This document shows, piece by piece, positions 1-10,260 of a stretch of 64,000 bases of DNA (position 1 is its first letter; each line of letters opens with the position of its first letter). This stretch comes from Microglena sp. YARC (taxonomy: Eukaryota > Chlorophyta > Chlorophyceae > Chlamydomonadales > Chlamydomonadaceae), in contig CM039465.1 of the NCBI GenBank assembly GCA_022414725.1, positions 21,021,556 through 21,085,555 on the forward strand, in the 5' to 3' direction. The position numbers were made by a program, and so were the translations under genes. The notes under the pieces were generated by a model. It was not told the DNA's origin. It saw nothing but the letters and a program-made list of their open reading frames with translations, and ran no database searches.

Positions 1-45
1 CACACACACACACACCCACACACAACATACACACACACACACACG
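1..45. repeat. (CA)n microsatellite at window edge
   Basis: Nearly pure CA dinucleotides run to the left edge, so the full tract is not visible. Confidence 0.9.
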
Positions 46-139
46 CAGGGCACAGCAAGCGGACGGGAGTTGACTTGGCCCCTAACAAGCGATGCATTAA
101 TGGTAGACCCCCTCTTGCACTGTCCCACCTGGCGCGAGG

Positions 140-420
140 AACGGATGACTGATCAGCTTGTTGCCTGTTAGAGCCCTGGTGCATGGAGGTTGCTCGTGGT
201 GGTCCTGAGCAGTGGGGGGGAGAGCAGAAGGATGTAAAGCTTGTTGCCTATTTAGGCCCTGGTGCATGGAGGTCGCTCGGGGCGGTCCTGGGGAGTGGGG
301 TGGAGAGCAGAAAAGTAAAGTTGCCTATTTAATTGCACTACGTTGCTATAGGATTGGCTGGGTAGCAAGCCAGGGGACCAGCCTAGAAGTTGCTGCTCGA
401 ATGGGGGAAAAAGCTAATGC
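140..420 (+). repeat. Mosaic of two dispersed repeats
   Basis: Positions about 170-320 hold two tandem copies of a roughly 80-bp unit containing CCCTGGTGCATGGAGGT and ending AAAGT(A/T)...GTTGCCTATTTA. The same family lies inverted at 14815-15155. Positions 345-405 hold a second dispersed repeat (GGCTGGGTAGCAAGCCAGGG...CCTAGAAG), seen again near 27260, 29730 and 32640. The open frame here is not a gene. Confidence 0.7.
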
Positions 421-667
421 CTGAGTAGCCCTGCCCGGTCTGGGGAGAGTCTGTTTTCGTCGACCCCTGACCTGGCTTCGGGCCGCCTACCCGTATCGCT
501 ACCGGGAACCCAACCTTGAAAGACACCAAATCCCTAATTTCTACCAGAAGCCCCCCTTTCTGAAACGATAAAAAGCTCTGGTAAGGCTGTCGGCGGTTAA
601 AGGAGGGGTTAGGAGTTTAGGAGGCGAAAGGTAGCTCGGAGATGGGAAGAAAGGATCAAGTCACATC

Positions 668-903
668 GAAGGGAATCAGCCCCTTTCAGTGGTAAAAAAT
701 TGTCTAATGGTAGACCAGATCGCTTAAGGAAGAAGAGTTGGGGGTTCGACTCCCCCTTCGGTCACTCTTGGCGTTGCAGGTCGTCATCAACAGCGGTGGT
801 AGCTTGTCCAGTTGAGGTAGGAGACCGCTCCTCACCCGCGTACGACGGGCTCCCTTAACACCACGCCCCACCAGGCGTTATCATTACCTTGAAGGGAATC
901 AGC
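668..903 (+). mobile_element. tRNA-derived SINE with 13-bp target duplication
   Basis: The 210-bp element (681-890) is bounded by perfect direct repeats GAAGGGAATCAGC at 668-680 and 891-903. Its head is tRNA-like: an A-box-like stretch near 700-716 (CTAATGGTAGACC) and a B-box/T-arm GGGGGTTCGACTCCCCC near 744-760. A non-tRNA body follows and ends CCACCAGGCGTTATCATTACC. The same body recurs at 10812-10998, 14618-14812 and 47770-47870, and on the minus strand near 7745-7913. It is a retroposon, not a tRNA gene: the acceptor stem does not pair and related copies are scattered. Confidence 0.85.
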
Positions 904-928
904 TGCTAGGAGCATCAGCATCAGCCGA

Positions 929-1130
929 CAATCCTGATCAGGGTCTAGGGTACGCGGATACTGGTACACCTTAGCAGGGAGGCGTACACTATCAATCCTG
1001 ATCAGGGTCTAGGGTACGCAGATACTGGGACACCCTAGCAGGGAAGCGTACACTTCAGGGGACGCTGACAGTTAGGCAACATGACAGTGTACACTTCAGG
1101 GGACGCTGACAGTTAGGCAACATGACAGCT
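929..1130 (+). repeat. Two short tandem duplications
   Basis: A roughly 65-bp unit (AATCCTGATCAGGGTCTAGGG...AGGCGTACACT) occurs twice. It is followed by two copies of a 43-48 bp unit (GTACACTTCAGGGGACGCTG...CATGACAG). No coding potential is seen. Confidence 0.8.
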
Positions 1131-1349
1131 AACGCTGACATACCCTGTTCACCAGAAGGATAAGGGGAACCCCGTAGTAGCACTGCCTGGTCTGGGGAGG
1201 TTTTGTTTTCGTGTGCAGTATTCGTAAGATCAGCCGACAGGGTGCAGGGTAGTGTGTGGGTGTGGGTGGTCTGGGGGGGGGGTTGTTTTCGTGTGCAGTA
1301 TTTGTTCAAGATGTGTAAGGTTGTCTTGTCAAGTTTGACCTATATGTGT

Positions 1350-1410
1350 TTGTGGTGTGTGTGTTGTTTGGTGTGTGTTTGTGTGTGTGTTGGTGTGTGT
1401 GTTGTTTGGT

Positions 1411-1449
<39 letters not shown>

Positions 1450-2512
1450 GTTTGGTGTGTGTGTTGTTTGGTGTGTGTTTGTGTGTGTTTGTGTGTGTGT
1501 TGTTTGATGTGTGTGTTGTTTGGTGTGTGTTTGTGTGTGTGTGTGTTTGTTTGGTGTCTGTGTGAGTCATGTTTGGTGTGTGTGTGTGTGAGAGGGCGGG
1601 CTAGTTGTTTGGTATGTGTGTGTGTGTTGTTTGGTGTGTGTGTGAGAGAGTGTGTGTTCGTGTGTGTGTGTCGTTTGGTGTGTGTGTGTGTGAGAGAGCG
1701 GGCTAGTTGTTTGGTATGTTTGTGTGTGTGTTGTTTGGTGTCTGTGTGAGTCATGTTTGGTGTGTGTGTGTGTGAGAGCGGGCTAGTTGTTTGGTATGTT
1801 TGTTTGTGTGTTGTTTGGTGTCTGTGTGAGTCATGTTTGGTGTGTGTGTGTGTGAGAGCGGGCTAGTTGTTTGGTATGTTTGTGTGTGTGTGTTGTTTGG
1901 TGTGTGTGTGAGTCATGTTTGGTGTGTGTGTGTGTGAGAGAGGGCTAGTTGTTTGGTATGTTTGTGTGTGTGTTGTTTGGTGTCTGTGTGAGTCATGTTT
2001 GGTGTGTGTGTGTGTGAGAGCGGGCTAGTTGTTTGGTATGTTTGTGTGTGTGTGTGTGTGTTGTTTGGTGTGTGTGTGAGAGAGTGTGTGTTCGTGTGTG
2101 TGTGTCGTTTGGTGTGTGTGTCTCTGTGTGCGTGTTGTTTGTTGTGTTTGTGAGTTGATTGGTTTTGTGTGTGTGTTTATGTGTGTGTAAGTGTTTGTGT
2201 TGTTTGGTGTTTGTGTGCTTGTGTGCTTGTGTGTTGTTTGGTGTGTGTATTTTTTGTTGTTTGTTGTGTGTGTGCTTGTGTGTTGTTTGTTGTGTGTGCT
2301 TGTGTGTTGTTTGGTGTGTGTGTTTGTGTTGTTTGGTGTGTGTGTTGTTTGGTGTGCGTCTGTGTTTGTGTGTGTTGTTTGCTGTGTGCGTGTTGTTTGG
2401 TGTGAGTCTGTGTGTGTGTGTGTGTTGTCTGGTGTGCGTCTGTGTTTGTTTGTGTGTGCGTGTGTTGTTTGTGTGTGTTGTTTGGTGTGTGTGTGTTTGT
2501 GTGTGTTAGTGT

Positions 2513-2543
<31 letters not shown>

Positions 2544-2902
2544 GGGGGCATTTGTTGTTTGGTGTATGTTTGTGTGTGTATATTTTGGTGTGTGTAGGTG
2601 TGTGTTTGTGCGTGGGTTTTTTTGTGTGTGTTGTTTGGTGTGTGTTTGTAAGTGTGTGTGTTTGTGTGTGTGTGTGTGTGTGTTGTTTGGTGTGTTTGTG
2701 TGTTGTTTGTGTGTGTGTGTGTGTGTGTGTTGTTTTGTGTGTGGGTGAGTGTTCGTGTTGTTTGGTGTGTGGGTGAGTGTTCGTGTTGTTTGGTGAGTGG
2801 GTGCTTGCATGTTGTTTGGTGTGTGTTTGTGTTTGTTCTTGTTTGGTGTGTGTGTGTGTTGTTTTGTGTGCGTCTGTGTTTGTGTGTGCGTTGTTTGGTG
2901 TG

Positions 2903-2954
<52 letters not shown>

Positions 2955-3070
2955 GTTTGGTGTGTGTGTGCGTGAGTGTGCGTGTGTGTGTTGTTTGGCT
3001 TGCGTCTGTGTGTATGCGTGTGTTGTTTTGTGTGTGTGTGTGTGTGTGTGTGTTGTTTTGTGTGTTGGGG
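1350..3070. repeat. GT-rich satellite (GTTTGGTGTGTGTGTG)n
   Basis: About 1.7 kb of degenerate TG repeats is punctuated by TTGTTTGGTGTGTG. Higher-order units of about 70 bp carry GAGAGCGGGCTAGTTGTTTGGTATG at 1590-2040. A poly-G run lies at about 2527-2548. The many Cys/Val-rich and Thr/His-rich frames are satellite translations. The satellite lies just downstream of the minus-strand frame at 3093-3572, as expected if it fills an intron of that gene. Confidence 0.9.
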
Positions 3071-3092
3071 TTATTGAGAGTCTTGTGGTAGC

Positions 3093-3572
3093 TCAGGTGA
3101 AGGGACCAGTCCAATAGCTCTTCAAACCCACCCCACCTGGATTCTGGGATGCATTGAGGCGTTTGGTCTTCTCAATCACTTGTTCAACTGGCACGCCCCA
3201 TAGCTTTGCCATCGAATGCGCATGTTGCATCTGAGTAGCAGCTGCCAGCAATGGGGAGGGACCCTCAGGCTTTTTAGGGAATAGTAGCTTAGGTTCATTT
3301 CCCCCGGACGTCGTCCCAGATGATGCATCGACAATTGAACCGTCCCCGTCAGGATTGATTGCGCCAGCGGGCACCTGCAGCTCCCCTGCATCAGCACTGT
3401 TTGCTAGTCCGTTCGGATGGTCGGGGAACGGAATATTTTCTGAAATGCTATCTTCGTCGGCATCTCCTGTTACTTCTGAGGCTGCATCTTTGGATTTGCC
3501 TACTCGCTTGATGGTAAAAGCTTTAGGCAGGGAGACGTCCTTGAACGAGGGAAGCTTGGAGAAAAAACCCAT
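3093..3572 (-). CDS. Hypothetical protein or first exon, 159 codons
   Basis: The frame opens with ATG at 3572 and a basic N-terminus (MGFFSKLPSFKDV...). A low-complexity Ser/Asp/Gly linker follows, then a better ordered C-terminal stretch containing MAKLWGVPVEQVIEKTKRL. I do not recognise the family. It is one of the few long frames in the window outside repeats. A possible splice donor (CCAG|GTGGGG) after the codons for NASQNP would make it a 5' exon whose intron is the GT satellite, with the rest of the gene off the left edge. Otherwise it ends at the TGA just before 3093. It has the same orientation as NSE1, whose stop is about 3.3 kb away. Confidence 0.45.
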   Translation of the reverse strand: MGFFSKLPSFKDVSLPKAFTIKRVGKSKDAASEVTGDADEDSISENIPFPDHPNGLANSADAGELQVPAGAINPDGDGSIVDASSGTTSGGNEPKLLFPKKPEGPSPLLAAATQMQHAHSMAKLWGVPVEQVIEKTKRLNASQNPGGVGLKSYWTGPFT

Positions 3573-5543
3573 GTCAGCTTAGCTTTGCAGCAGAATTGAA
3601 CGCAGAGCAGCTGGCCATGGACGAAAATGATTATGGGAAGGAATTGAATATGGCTAACTAGCAGGGATGAATGGATCGCTCAGGTGAGAACGATCGTATT
3701 ATTGGCACGCAGGAACAGGGGTCTATGATCGCCCCTGCCTACGATGGCGTAACCGGGCGTAACCGACGAGGAGCCGATTACCAATCGATGCCGATCGATG
3801 CTGGATTAAAAACGCCCGCGGCCGCCTGGTGCCAGCCATCCCAACCTGATCCTTCTGGTCACTGCTATCCCGAAACATTTCAGCAGAGGACGGGTTAGGA
3901 CGCGAAGTCTGAGCGCAGTATACAGTGCATGCTATGCGTTCCCCGAACCTCACAGCATATAGCGTGCAACTGTTGTCGGTGCGTTGGGGAACTGTCGAGC
4001 TGGTTTCGGTGAACCGCGGCCCATCGATCACGGAATTGCCAGTATCGACGGTTAGTCCAGAATTGCCAATATAGACAAGGAGTTAGTTGGACAGTTGGCC
4101 AACTTCCGACGATCCTGAGGAGGCTGCACTCCAGGCAAGTGGCACCCTAACTGCAGTACCGTATAGAAATACGTACGTCATTGTGACACCATATGTGGAT
4201 ATGTATTAAGTAAGTAGAAAGGGAAACGAACAGTTGGGTCCGAGGGTTGTTTACACCAGACAAACACCGACAAACACATGCTAAAGTAGGCTCCGGCTCC
4301 TCCTCATACAAGTCGAGTCTCATACACCCTCGAGGTGTCGAGTTGACTTTAACATGTAATGTAATGTAATGTAATGTAATGTAATGTAATGTAATGTAAT
4401 GTAATGTAATACAGAATAGGCATTACAGACTACTACAGATTCCGCCACTACAAGTATTTTACACATGTCTGACTCAGCCGACCTCTGTCAAATTGGAAGC
4501 TCTTGTGTTCTGCTCTTTATGTTACTGCCGAAGAAATGAAGTTGATGCTAAATTGCTTCCTGGAGCCATGGCATGTAACCATGTTCAAGTTCACGTTCTG
4601 CTCTACCAGATCTCACCATCCCTGAATAGTTTTGATTCCACTGCCAAAGACAGCGATCAGCCAAATCGCTGGGTGGGACAGCTGGAGCAGCCTGGGCCAT
4701 GTAACCAATCCAAGTTCAACTTACTAGCAATGTCCCATGGCGGATACCTGCAGCCCAGGACTATGGTTGGTCATGTACGTTCATCCATTGAATTACATTA
4801 CATAAATAGCATAACTTCAGTGACAAGTAGCAGCTTCTAGGCAGCTCCCTGATCCAGCCACTGGGCTAAGCTCCAAGATTTTAACGGTGTCAGAAAGATA
4901 ATTCTGTAAGTCTCCAGGTGCACTTCATTGCTATATGTTCAGGTGGGTAGCAAAGTCAAGCTGTACCATTTGGTATAGCTTGACAAGCAAGCCAGGAGAG
5001 CTACCTTGCTTTGGGCTGTTGAAACGTAGATTTCAAGGGACCTTTGAACAACCCTGGAACCCTGGAAACCCGAAGACGGCGAGCAGCCAAATTGCTGGCT
5101 GAAGCTATGTAACCAAGTTCAAGTTCAAGTTCTTGAACAACCCTGGAGCCTAAAGACCTGGACACGTCTTCAAAATGTATAATCCGCTTACTACTGGTAT
5201 CCTCCCTGGTGTCTGTGACAATAATTGGGGGGTCCCCTCACACGGGGGGAATCGGAAGTCGGCGAGCAGTCAAGAGTTGGCTGAAAAAACATGTAATAAC
5301 CAAATCCTATCCGGTGCTGAAAAGAGTGAAGAACCTACTTTCTTCTTTGTACAGGCCCGCCTTCACCGGAGCTCAGTAGGACTCATGGCAGTAGACCTGG
5401 ACAAGTCATTAGACTGGCTATTCTGCTTTGTATGCACCCTGTTTTCTGTAATAATATGATAATAACCAACTGCGCTATTACATACATATGGGACTGCACG
5501 AGCGGACTTGGAACTGGAAGACGGTGAGCAGTCCACAGTTGGC
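3573..5543. other. Intergenic, no gene seen; dispersed repeats
   Basis: Between the minus-strand frame and the NSE1 3' end I see no supported exon. A (TGTAA)n pentanucleotide run lies at 4353-4410. Positions 4550-5300 are a mosaic of repeats also found elsewhere: the CAGCTTCTAGGCAGCTCCC family (also 29630, 32530) and the ATGTAACCAAGTTCAAG family (also 41335, 63855). Confidence 0.6.
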
Positions 5544-5715
5544 TTTATAGCAATTCAGGGGATGAACTGGACAATCCGTTTCCGCGAGAGCTTGTACTTA
5601 GTCGAGAATTTTGGCCTGGAAATCCGAGAATTCTCGACAATTTGGCCTGGATTTCTCGATAGTTCTCGACCAAGTACGAAACGTTTGTCCAGTTCATCCC
5701 CTGAATTGCTATAAA
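5544..5715. mobile_element. Foldback (long inverted repeat) MITE, about 172 bp
   Basis: The left arm starts TTTATAGCAATTCAGGGGATG and the right arm ends with its complement, CATCCCCTGAATTGCTATAAA. The arms match almost perfectly for about 32 bp, then imperfectly (GTACTT.GTCGAGAA) toward the centre, so the whole element can form a hairpin. The short frames on both strands are reflections of the palindrome. No clear target duplication was found. Confidence 0.75.
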
Positions 5716-6063
5716 ACCATGTCAAAATCCAATCCAATAATAGAATTGTAGACGTAGCAGTGTTGAATGTCAATCCGATGGTAGCTGGAAAGCAAAGAGA
5801 AGAAGGGCTCTAAGGGACTAATGGTCCAATACAAAGCAGTGTAATTCATATGTACGTTTATCTAGCAGAATAATAGTGAGGTGATTTTTGTATGTACACT
5901 CGTAGAGGATTTTCGCCTCAAAGGGTGGGTCTCCCAATGCTACATGCTACAGAAAGTGAGTATACCCCTGAGTAAACTACAATGCGCTGAGTCCGACTAC
6001 AGTAGCTTCAAACAAAAAAAACAATTAACCGAAGACTAAACAATAGTATTTGAACAGTCACTT

Positions 6064-6150
6064 TGGTGGTTGCCCCCAGTGCGAGCTAATGGGCCGGCCC
6101 CCCTCAACCTCACGCCTCGTAATAAGACGTCCTATTTATTTATTTATTTT
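6064..6150 (+). repeat. 80-bp hairpin repeat with (ATTT)n tail
   Basis: This is a member of a family with consensus GGTGGTTGGCCCCAGTGCAAGC, then AACGGGCTGGCCCCCTCAACC, then TCACGCCTCGTAATAAGGCGT, then a run of ATTT. The ACGCC..GGCGT part forms a small hairpin. Other copies: 16572-16655, 16670-16745, 17960-18042 (minus), 19199-19285, 28840-28918 (minus), 30637-30722, 30735-30812, 39944-40032 (minus), and a fragment at 53239-53300. A poly-C run follows at 6205-6236. Confidence 0.75.
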
Positions 6151-6204
6151 AGAACAGCAACTCGTACATATTCATTGAGGGGGGGCAGGTCCGTTTCAGC
6201 CTCT

Positions 6205-6237
<33 letters not shown>

Positions 6238-6329
6238 CACACACACACCTCCTGCATCAGGTTTTTGTTTGAAAGGATTTTCACCCCCAGGAGGTGAGGC
6301 CCCTTGCACAAACCAGCGCCACAGAGGAT

Positions 6330-6540
6330 TCAAAACGTGTTTAAGAGCATGCGCTGTTGTACTTTATATCATGTACTGTAGCACTTTGTAGCATGTACCG
6401 TCGTAATTTATAGCATGTATTGTAGTACTTTATATCATGTCCTTTGTAGCATGTACTTTAGTATATGTACTTGTAGCATGTAGTATATCGTACTTTTAGC
6501 ATGTACTGTAGTACTTTATAGCATGTTCTATGTAGCATGT
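6330..6540. repeat. Minisatellite of GTAGCATGTACTGTAGTACTTTATA units
   Basis: Degenerate repeats of GCATGTACTGTAGTACTTTATA, with internal dyad symmetry around GTAC, lie immediately 3' of the duplicated NSE1 terminal-exon copies. Confidence 0.7.
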
Positions 6541-6585
6541 CCTGCAGTACATGCTTAACTGTCTACAGCTGCCACCAGGAGGGCC

Positions 6586-6845
6586 GAGCGGGTTCAAATG
6601 AAGTCCTGCCATTTTGCCTTTGTGATCTCGGGCAGACCATCCATATGCAACAACATGTCGCCTTGCTCCAGAAATGTGTACTTTATAGCATGTCCTTTGT
6701 AGCATGTACTGCAGTACATGCTCAACTGTCCACAGCTGCCACCAGGAGGGCCGAGAAGGCTTAAATGAGGTCCTGCCATTTTGCCTTTGTGATCTCCGGC
6801 AGGCCATCCATATACAACATGTTGCCTAGCTCCAGAAATGTGTAC
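6586..6845 (-). repeat. Two downstream copies of the NSE1 terminal exon
   Basis: Copies at about 6753-6843 and 6586-6682 repeat the NSE1 last exon including its stop (6925-7014), with about 90% visible identity. They keep the FLE.G.ML and GLPEITKAKWQD-like text but have lost the GCAG acceptor. They are best read as tandem copies of the transcript end. Confidence 0.8.
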
Positions 6846-6924
6846 TTAATTGCATGTCCTTTGTAGCATGTACTGCAGGGCATGCTCAACTGTCCACAGC
6901 TGCCACCAGGAGGGCCGAGAAGGC

Positions 6925-7014
6925 TTAAATTAGGTCCTGCCATTTTGCCTTTGTTTCCTCTGGCAGTCCATCCATATGCAACAACATGTCACCTAGCTCC
7001 AGAAATGTGCGCAC
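6925..7014 (-). CDS. NSE1: NSE1 exon 7 (residues 196-224 and stop)
   Basis: Acceptor GCTTGTTGCAG. Encodes VRTFLELGDMLLHMDG, then KAKWQDLI and TAA. There is no GT between WQDLI and the stop, so no splice to a RING exon is possible without skipping these residues. Confidence 0.78.
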   Translation of the reverse strand: MRTFLELGDMLLHMDGLPEETKAKWQDLI

Positions 7015-7408
7015 CTGCAACAAGCAGTTTTTTTTTCCTTCAGATTTTCCTAGGCAAGGTTGTGTAGCCGGGTGGGCTACTCAACCCTGATTCCAGAAAA
7101 GTTGAGTAGCCCACCGGAGTGGGCTACTCAAACATGATTTCAGAAAAGACGACTGAATGACGACGCATGGGCGACGTGTCGTCGTAAAAAAAAACACTGG
7201 CAACAAGCAGTGTATTTTAGGTATAGCCCCTCCTGTCATGGTTGGGCAAGTCCCTTTAGCGTATTTAGTCTACCCCTGGACTAAAGTAACATTGCCATTT
7301 CATATGTGTGTAGGCCAAGTTGAGTAGTTGCTTGGTCTATTTTTGTGACATTGTGCCAGAGATATTCTTGTATTGTCAACTTCACCGACGTTGCCTTTGT
7401 AGGCAGTC

Positions 7409-7453
<45 letters not shown>

Positions 7454-8357
7454 ACCCCAAATAACAAAAAAACGACTCACCCCAAATAACTAAAAAATTG
7501 ACCCACCCCGAGTATGTAGTAGCCAGGATGATCTTTGACGCTCTTGAGCCAACCATCGTGGATAAATGTACGTAGAGCTTCTTCCTTTGTAGACTTTGCC
7601 ATCTTTTGCGCACCCTGGGTTCATACAGACCATGATGGAGTTACAATTTAAATGTTACAATTTACATGTTTGCGCACCCTCCTGGGTTCAGACAGACCAT
7701 GATAGAGTTACTATTTAAATGTTACAATTTACGTGTGTGCGCACCCGTTGTACGCGGGCAGAGAACGGCCTACCACCTCGACTGGACAAGTTACCATCGC
7801 AGTTGACAACGACCTGCAACGCTCAGGTTGACCGTAGGGGGAATCGAACCCCTGACCCTGCTTCGTTTCAGCGATTTGGTGTACCACTAGACCAATTGTA
7901 TCACTGAAATGGGCTCCTACACATGCAGCTTACAGAAAACATCTATACAGCGTGTAGAAAACAAAACAAGCATTTGCTTTCCAACCCTACACATACTACA
8001 GGTTGGAAAGCACCCTTGTACCCTACACATACTACTGTACTCAGAAGTACCAGGGTACAAGCAGTACACATACTCTCACTCAGAAGGACTTCTATCTCTT
8101 TGTGGCTGAGGAAGACAGTTTTTGTTTTCGTGCGACGCTTTGCAAATTGAGCGACTCGGTGCGACCCCAGTGCGATTAAGTTGATTGTGCAAGGCTACAA
8201 GGATCTGGTGTGTGGTACTGGTAGTGGGCCGGTTTCGGTGCGACCCAAGTGCGACAGTTGATTGTGTAAGGCTACAAGGATCTGGTGCGTGGTACTAGTA
8301 CTGCGCCGGTTTTGGTGCGACCCCAATGCAATGCCCTGCCCCCCATACCCCACTGAG

Positions 8358-8388
<31 letters not shown>

Positions 8389-10218
8389 ATTTCTGACTAG
8401 TTTAGCTGGACCCATGCAACGCCATGCAGCGAGGGAATGGCGCCTCAAAAAAACAGTACTGCGGAAGATGACCTGCATAATCTAATTCCCCTCTTGGTCG
8501 GAGACTTATTGGAGCACAACGATGCACAACAAGGTAAGTAAGACCAATCAACCACCAAACAACCATACACCGACTAACCAAGCACCAACCAACCAACCAA
8601 CTAAGCACCAACCAAAAGCACCAACCAAACAAGCACCAACCAACCGACCAAGCACCAACCAACCAAGTACCAACCAAACACCAACCAACCAACCAAGCAC
8701 CAACCAAGCACCGGCCAAGCAAGCACGAACCAACCAAGTACCAACCAAACACCAACCAACCAAGCACCAACCAACCATTAAACTAAGCACCAACCAACCA
8801 AGCACCAACCAACCAAACACCAACCAACCAAGCACCAACCAACCAACCAACCAAGTGCCAACCAAACACCAACCAACCAAGCACCAACCAACCATTAAAC
8901 TAAGCACCAACCAACCAAGCACCAACCAACCAAGCACCAACCAACCAACCAACCAAGTGCCAACCAAACACCAACCAACCAAGCACCAACCAACCATTAA
9001 ACTAAGCACCAACCAACCAAGCACCAACCAACCAAACACCAACCAACCAAGCACCAACCAACCAACCAACCAAGTGCCAACCAAACACCAACCAACCAAG
9101 CACCAACCAACCAACCAACCAACCAACCAAGCACCAACCAACCAAGCACCAACCAACCAAACACAAACCAACCAAGCACCGGCCAACCAAGTACCAACCA
9201 AACACCAACCAACCAAGCACCAACCAACCAACCAACTAAGCACCAACCAACCAAGCACCAAACAACCAAGTACCAACCAAACACCAACCAAGTACCAACC
9301 AACCAAGCACCAACCAACCAAGTACCAACCAAACACCAACCAAGTACCAACCAACCAACCAAGCACCAACCAACCAAGGACCAACCAAACACCAACCAAC
9401 CAAGCACCAACCCACCAAGTACCAACCAAACACCAACCAACCAAGTACCAACCAAACACCAACCAACCAAGTACCAACCAAGCACACACCAACCAACCAA
9501 CCAACCAACCAACCAAGCACACTACAACTAACCAACCAACTAACCAAGCACCGACCAACTAACCAAGCACCAACCAACCAAGTACCAACCAACTAACCAA
9601 GCACCGACCAACCAACCAAGCACCAACCAACCAAGTACCAACCAAACACCAACCAACCAAGCAACCAAGCACACACCAACCAAGTACCAAGCAAGCACAT
9701 AACAACCAAGCACACACCAACCAACCAAGCACACAACAACCAACCAACCAAACACCAACCAACTAACCAAGCACCGACCAACCAACCAAGCACACACCAA
9801 CCAACCAACCAACCCAGCACCAACCAACCAAGCACCGACCAACCAACAAACTAACCCAGCACCAACCAACCAACCCAGCACCAACCAACCCAGCACCGAC
9901 CAACCAACCAAGCACATAACAACCAAGCACCAACCGACCAAGCACCAACCAACCAACCAACCAAGCAAGACCTATATCAGCCCGTTGCGACATAGCATAG
10001 ACTCCTCAGAGTATAAGGATGAGCAAAAACGTAAAAAATACACATCTACTATATATTTGTAGAGTTAAATTATCACTGTAGCACAAATTCAGGGCCCCCG
10101 TCGGTAAAACGATTGTTTGGGGTTCAGATCATAAAAGCTTTTTCTTCTTAGCCCTTCCTGTCACGGTTGGGCAAGTCCCTTTAGCCTATTTGACCTACCC
10201 CTGGACTGGAACATGCAT

Positions 10219-10260
<42 letters not shown>

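Noticed and set aside
744..770. Functional tRNA gene
   Set aside because: T-arm is perfect but the acceptor stem does not pair, and the sequence continues into a SINE body shared by other copies.
6496..6943. Separate small genes on the minus strand (FLEQGDMLLHMDG-like frames)
   Set aside because: They are downstream copies of the NSE1 last exon without acceptors.
8437..8533. Plus-strand first exon (MAPQKNSTAEDDLHNLIPLL...) with a GTAAGT donor
   Set aside because: It lies inside NSE1 intron 5 on the opposite strand, begins in a repeat related to NSE1 exon 5 edge copies, and no second exon was found. It is only 32 codons.
8522..9562. 346-codon Thr/Asn/Gln-rich frame
   Set aside because: CCAA-based satellite; equally long frames exist on the other strand.
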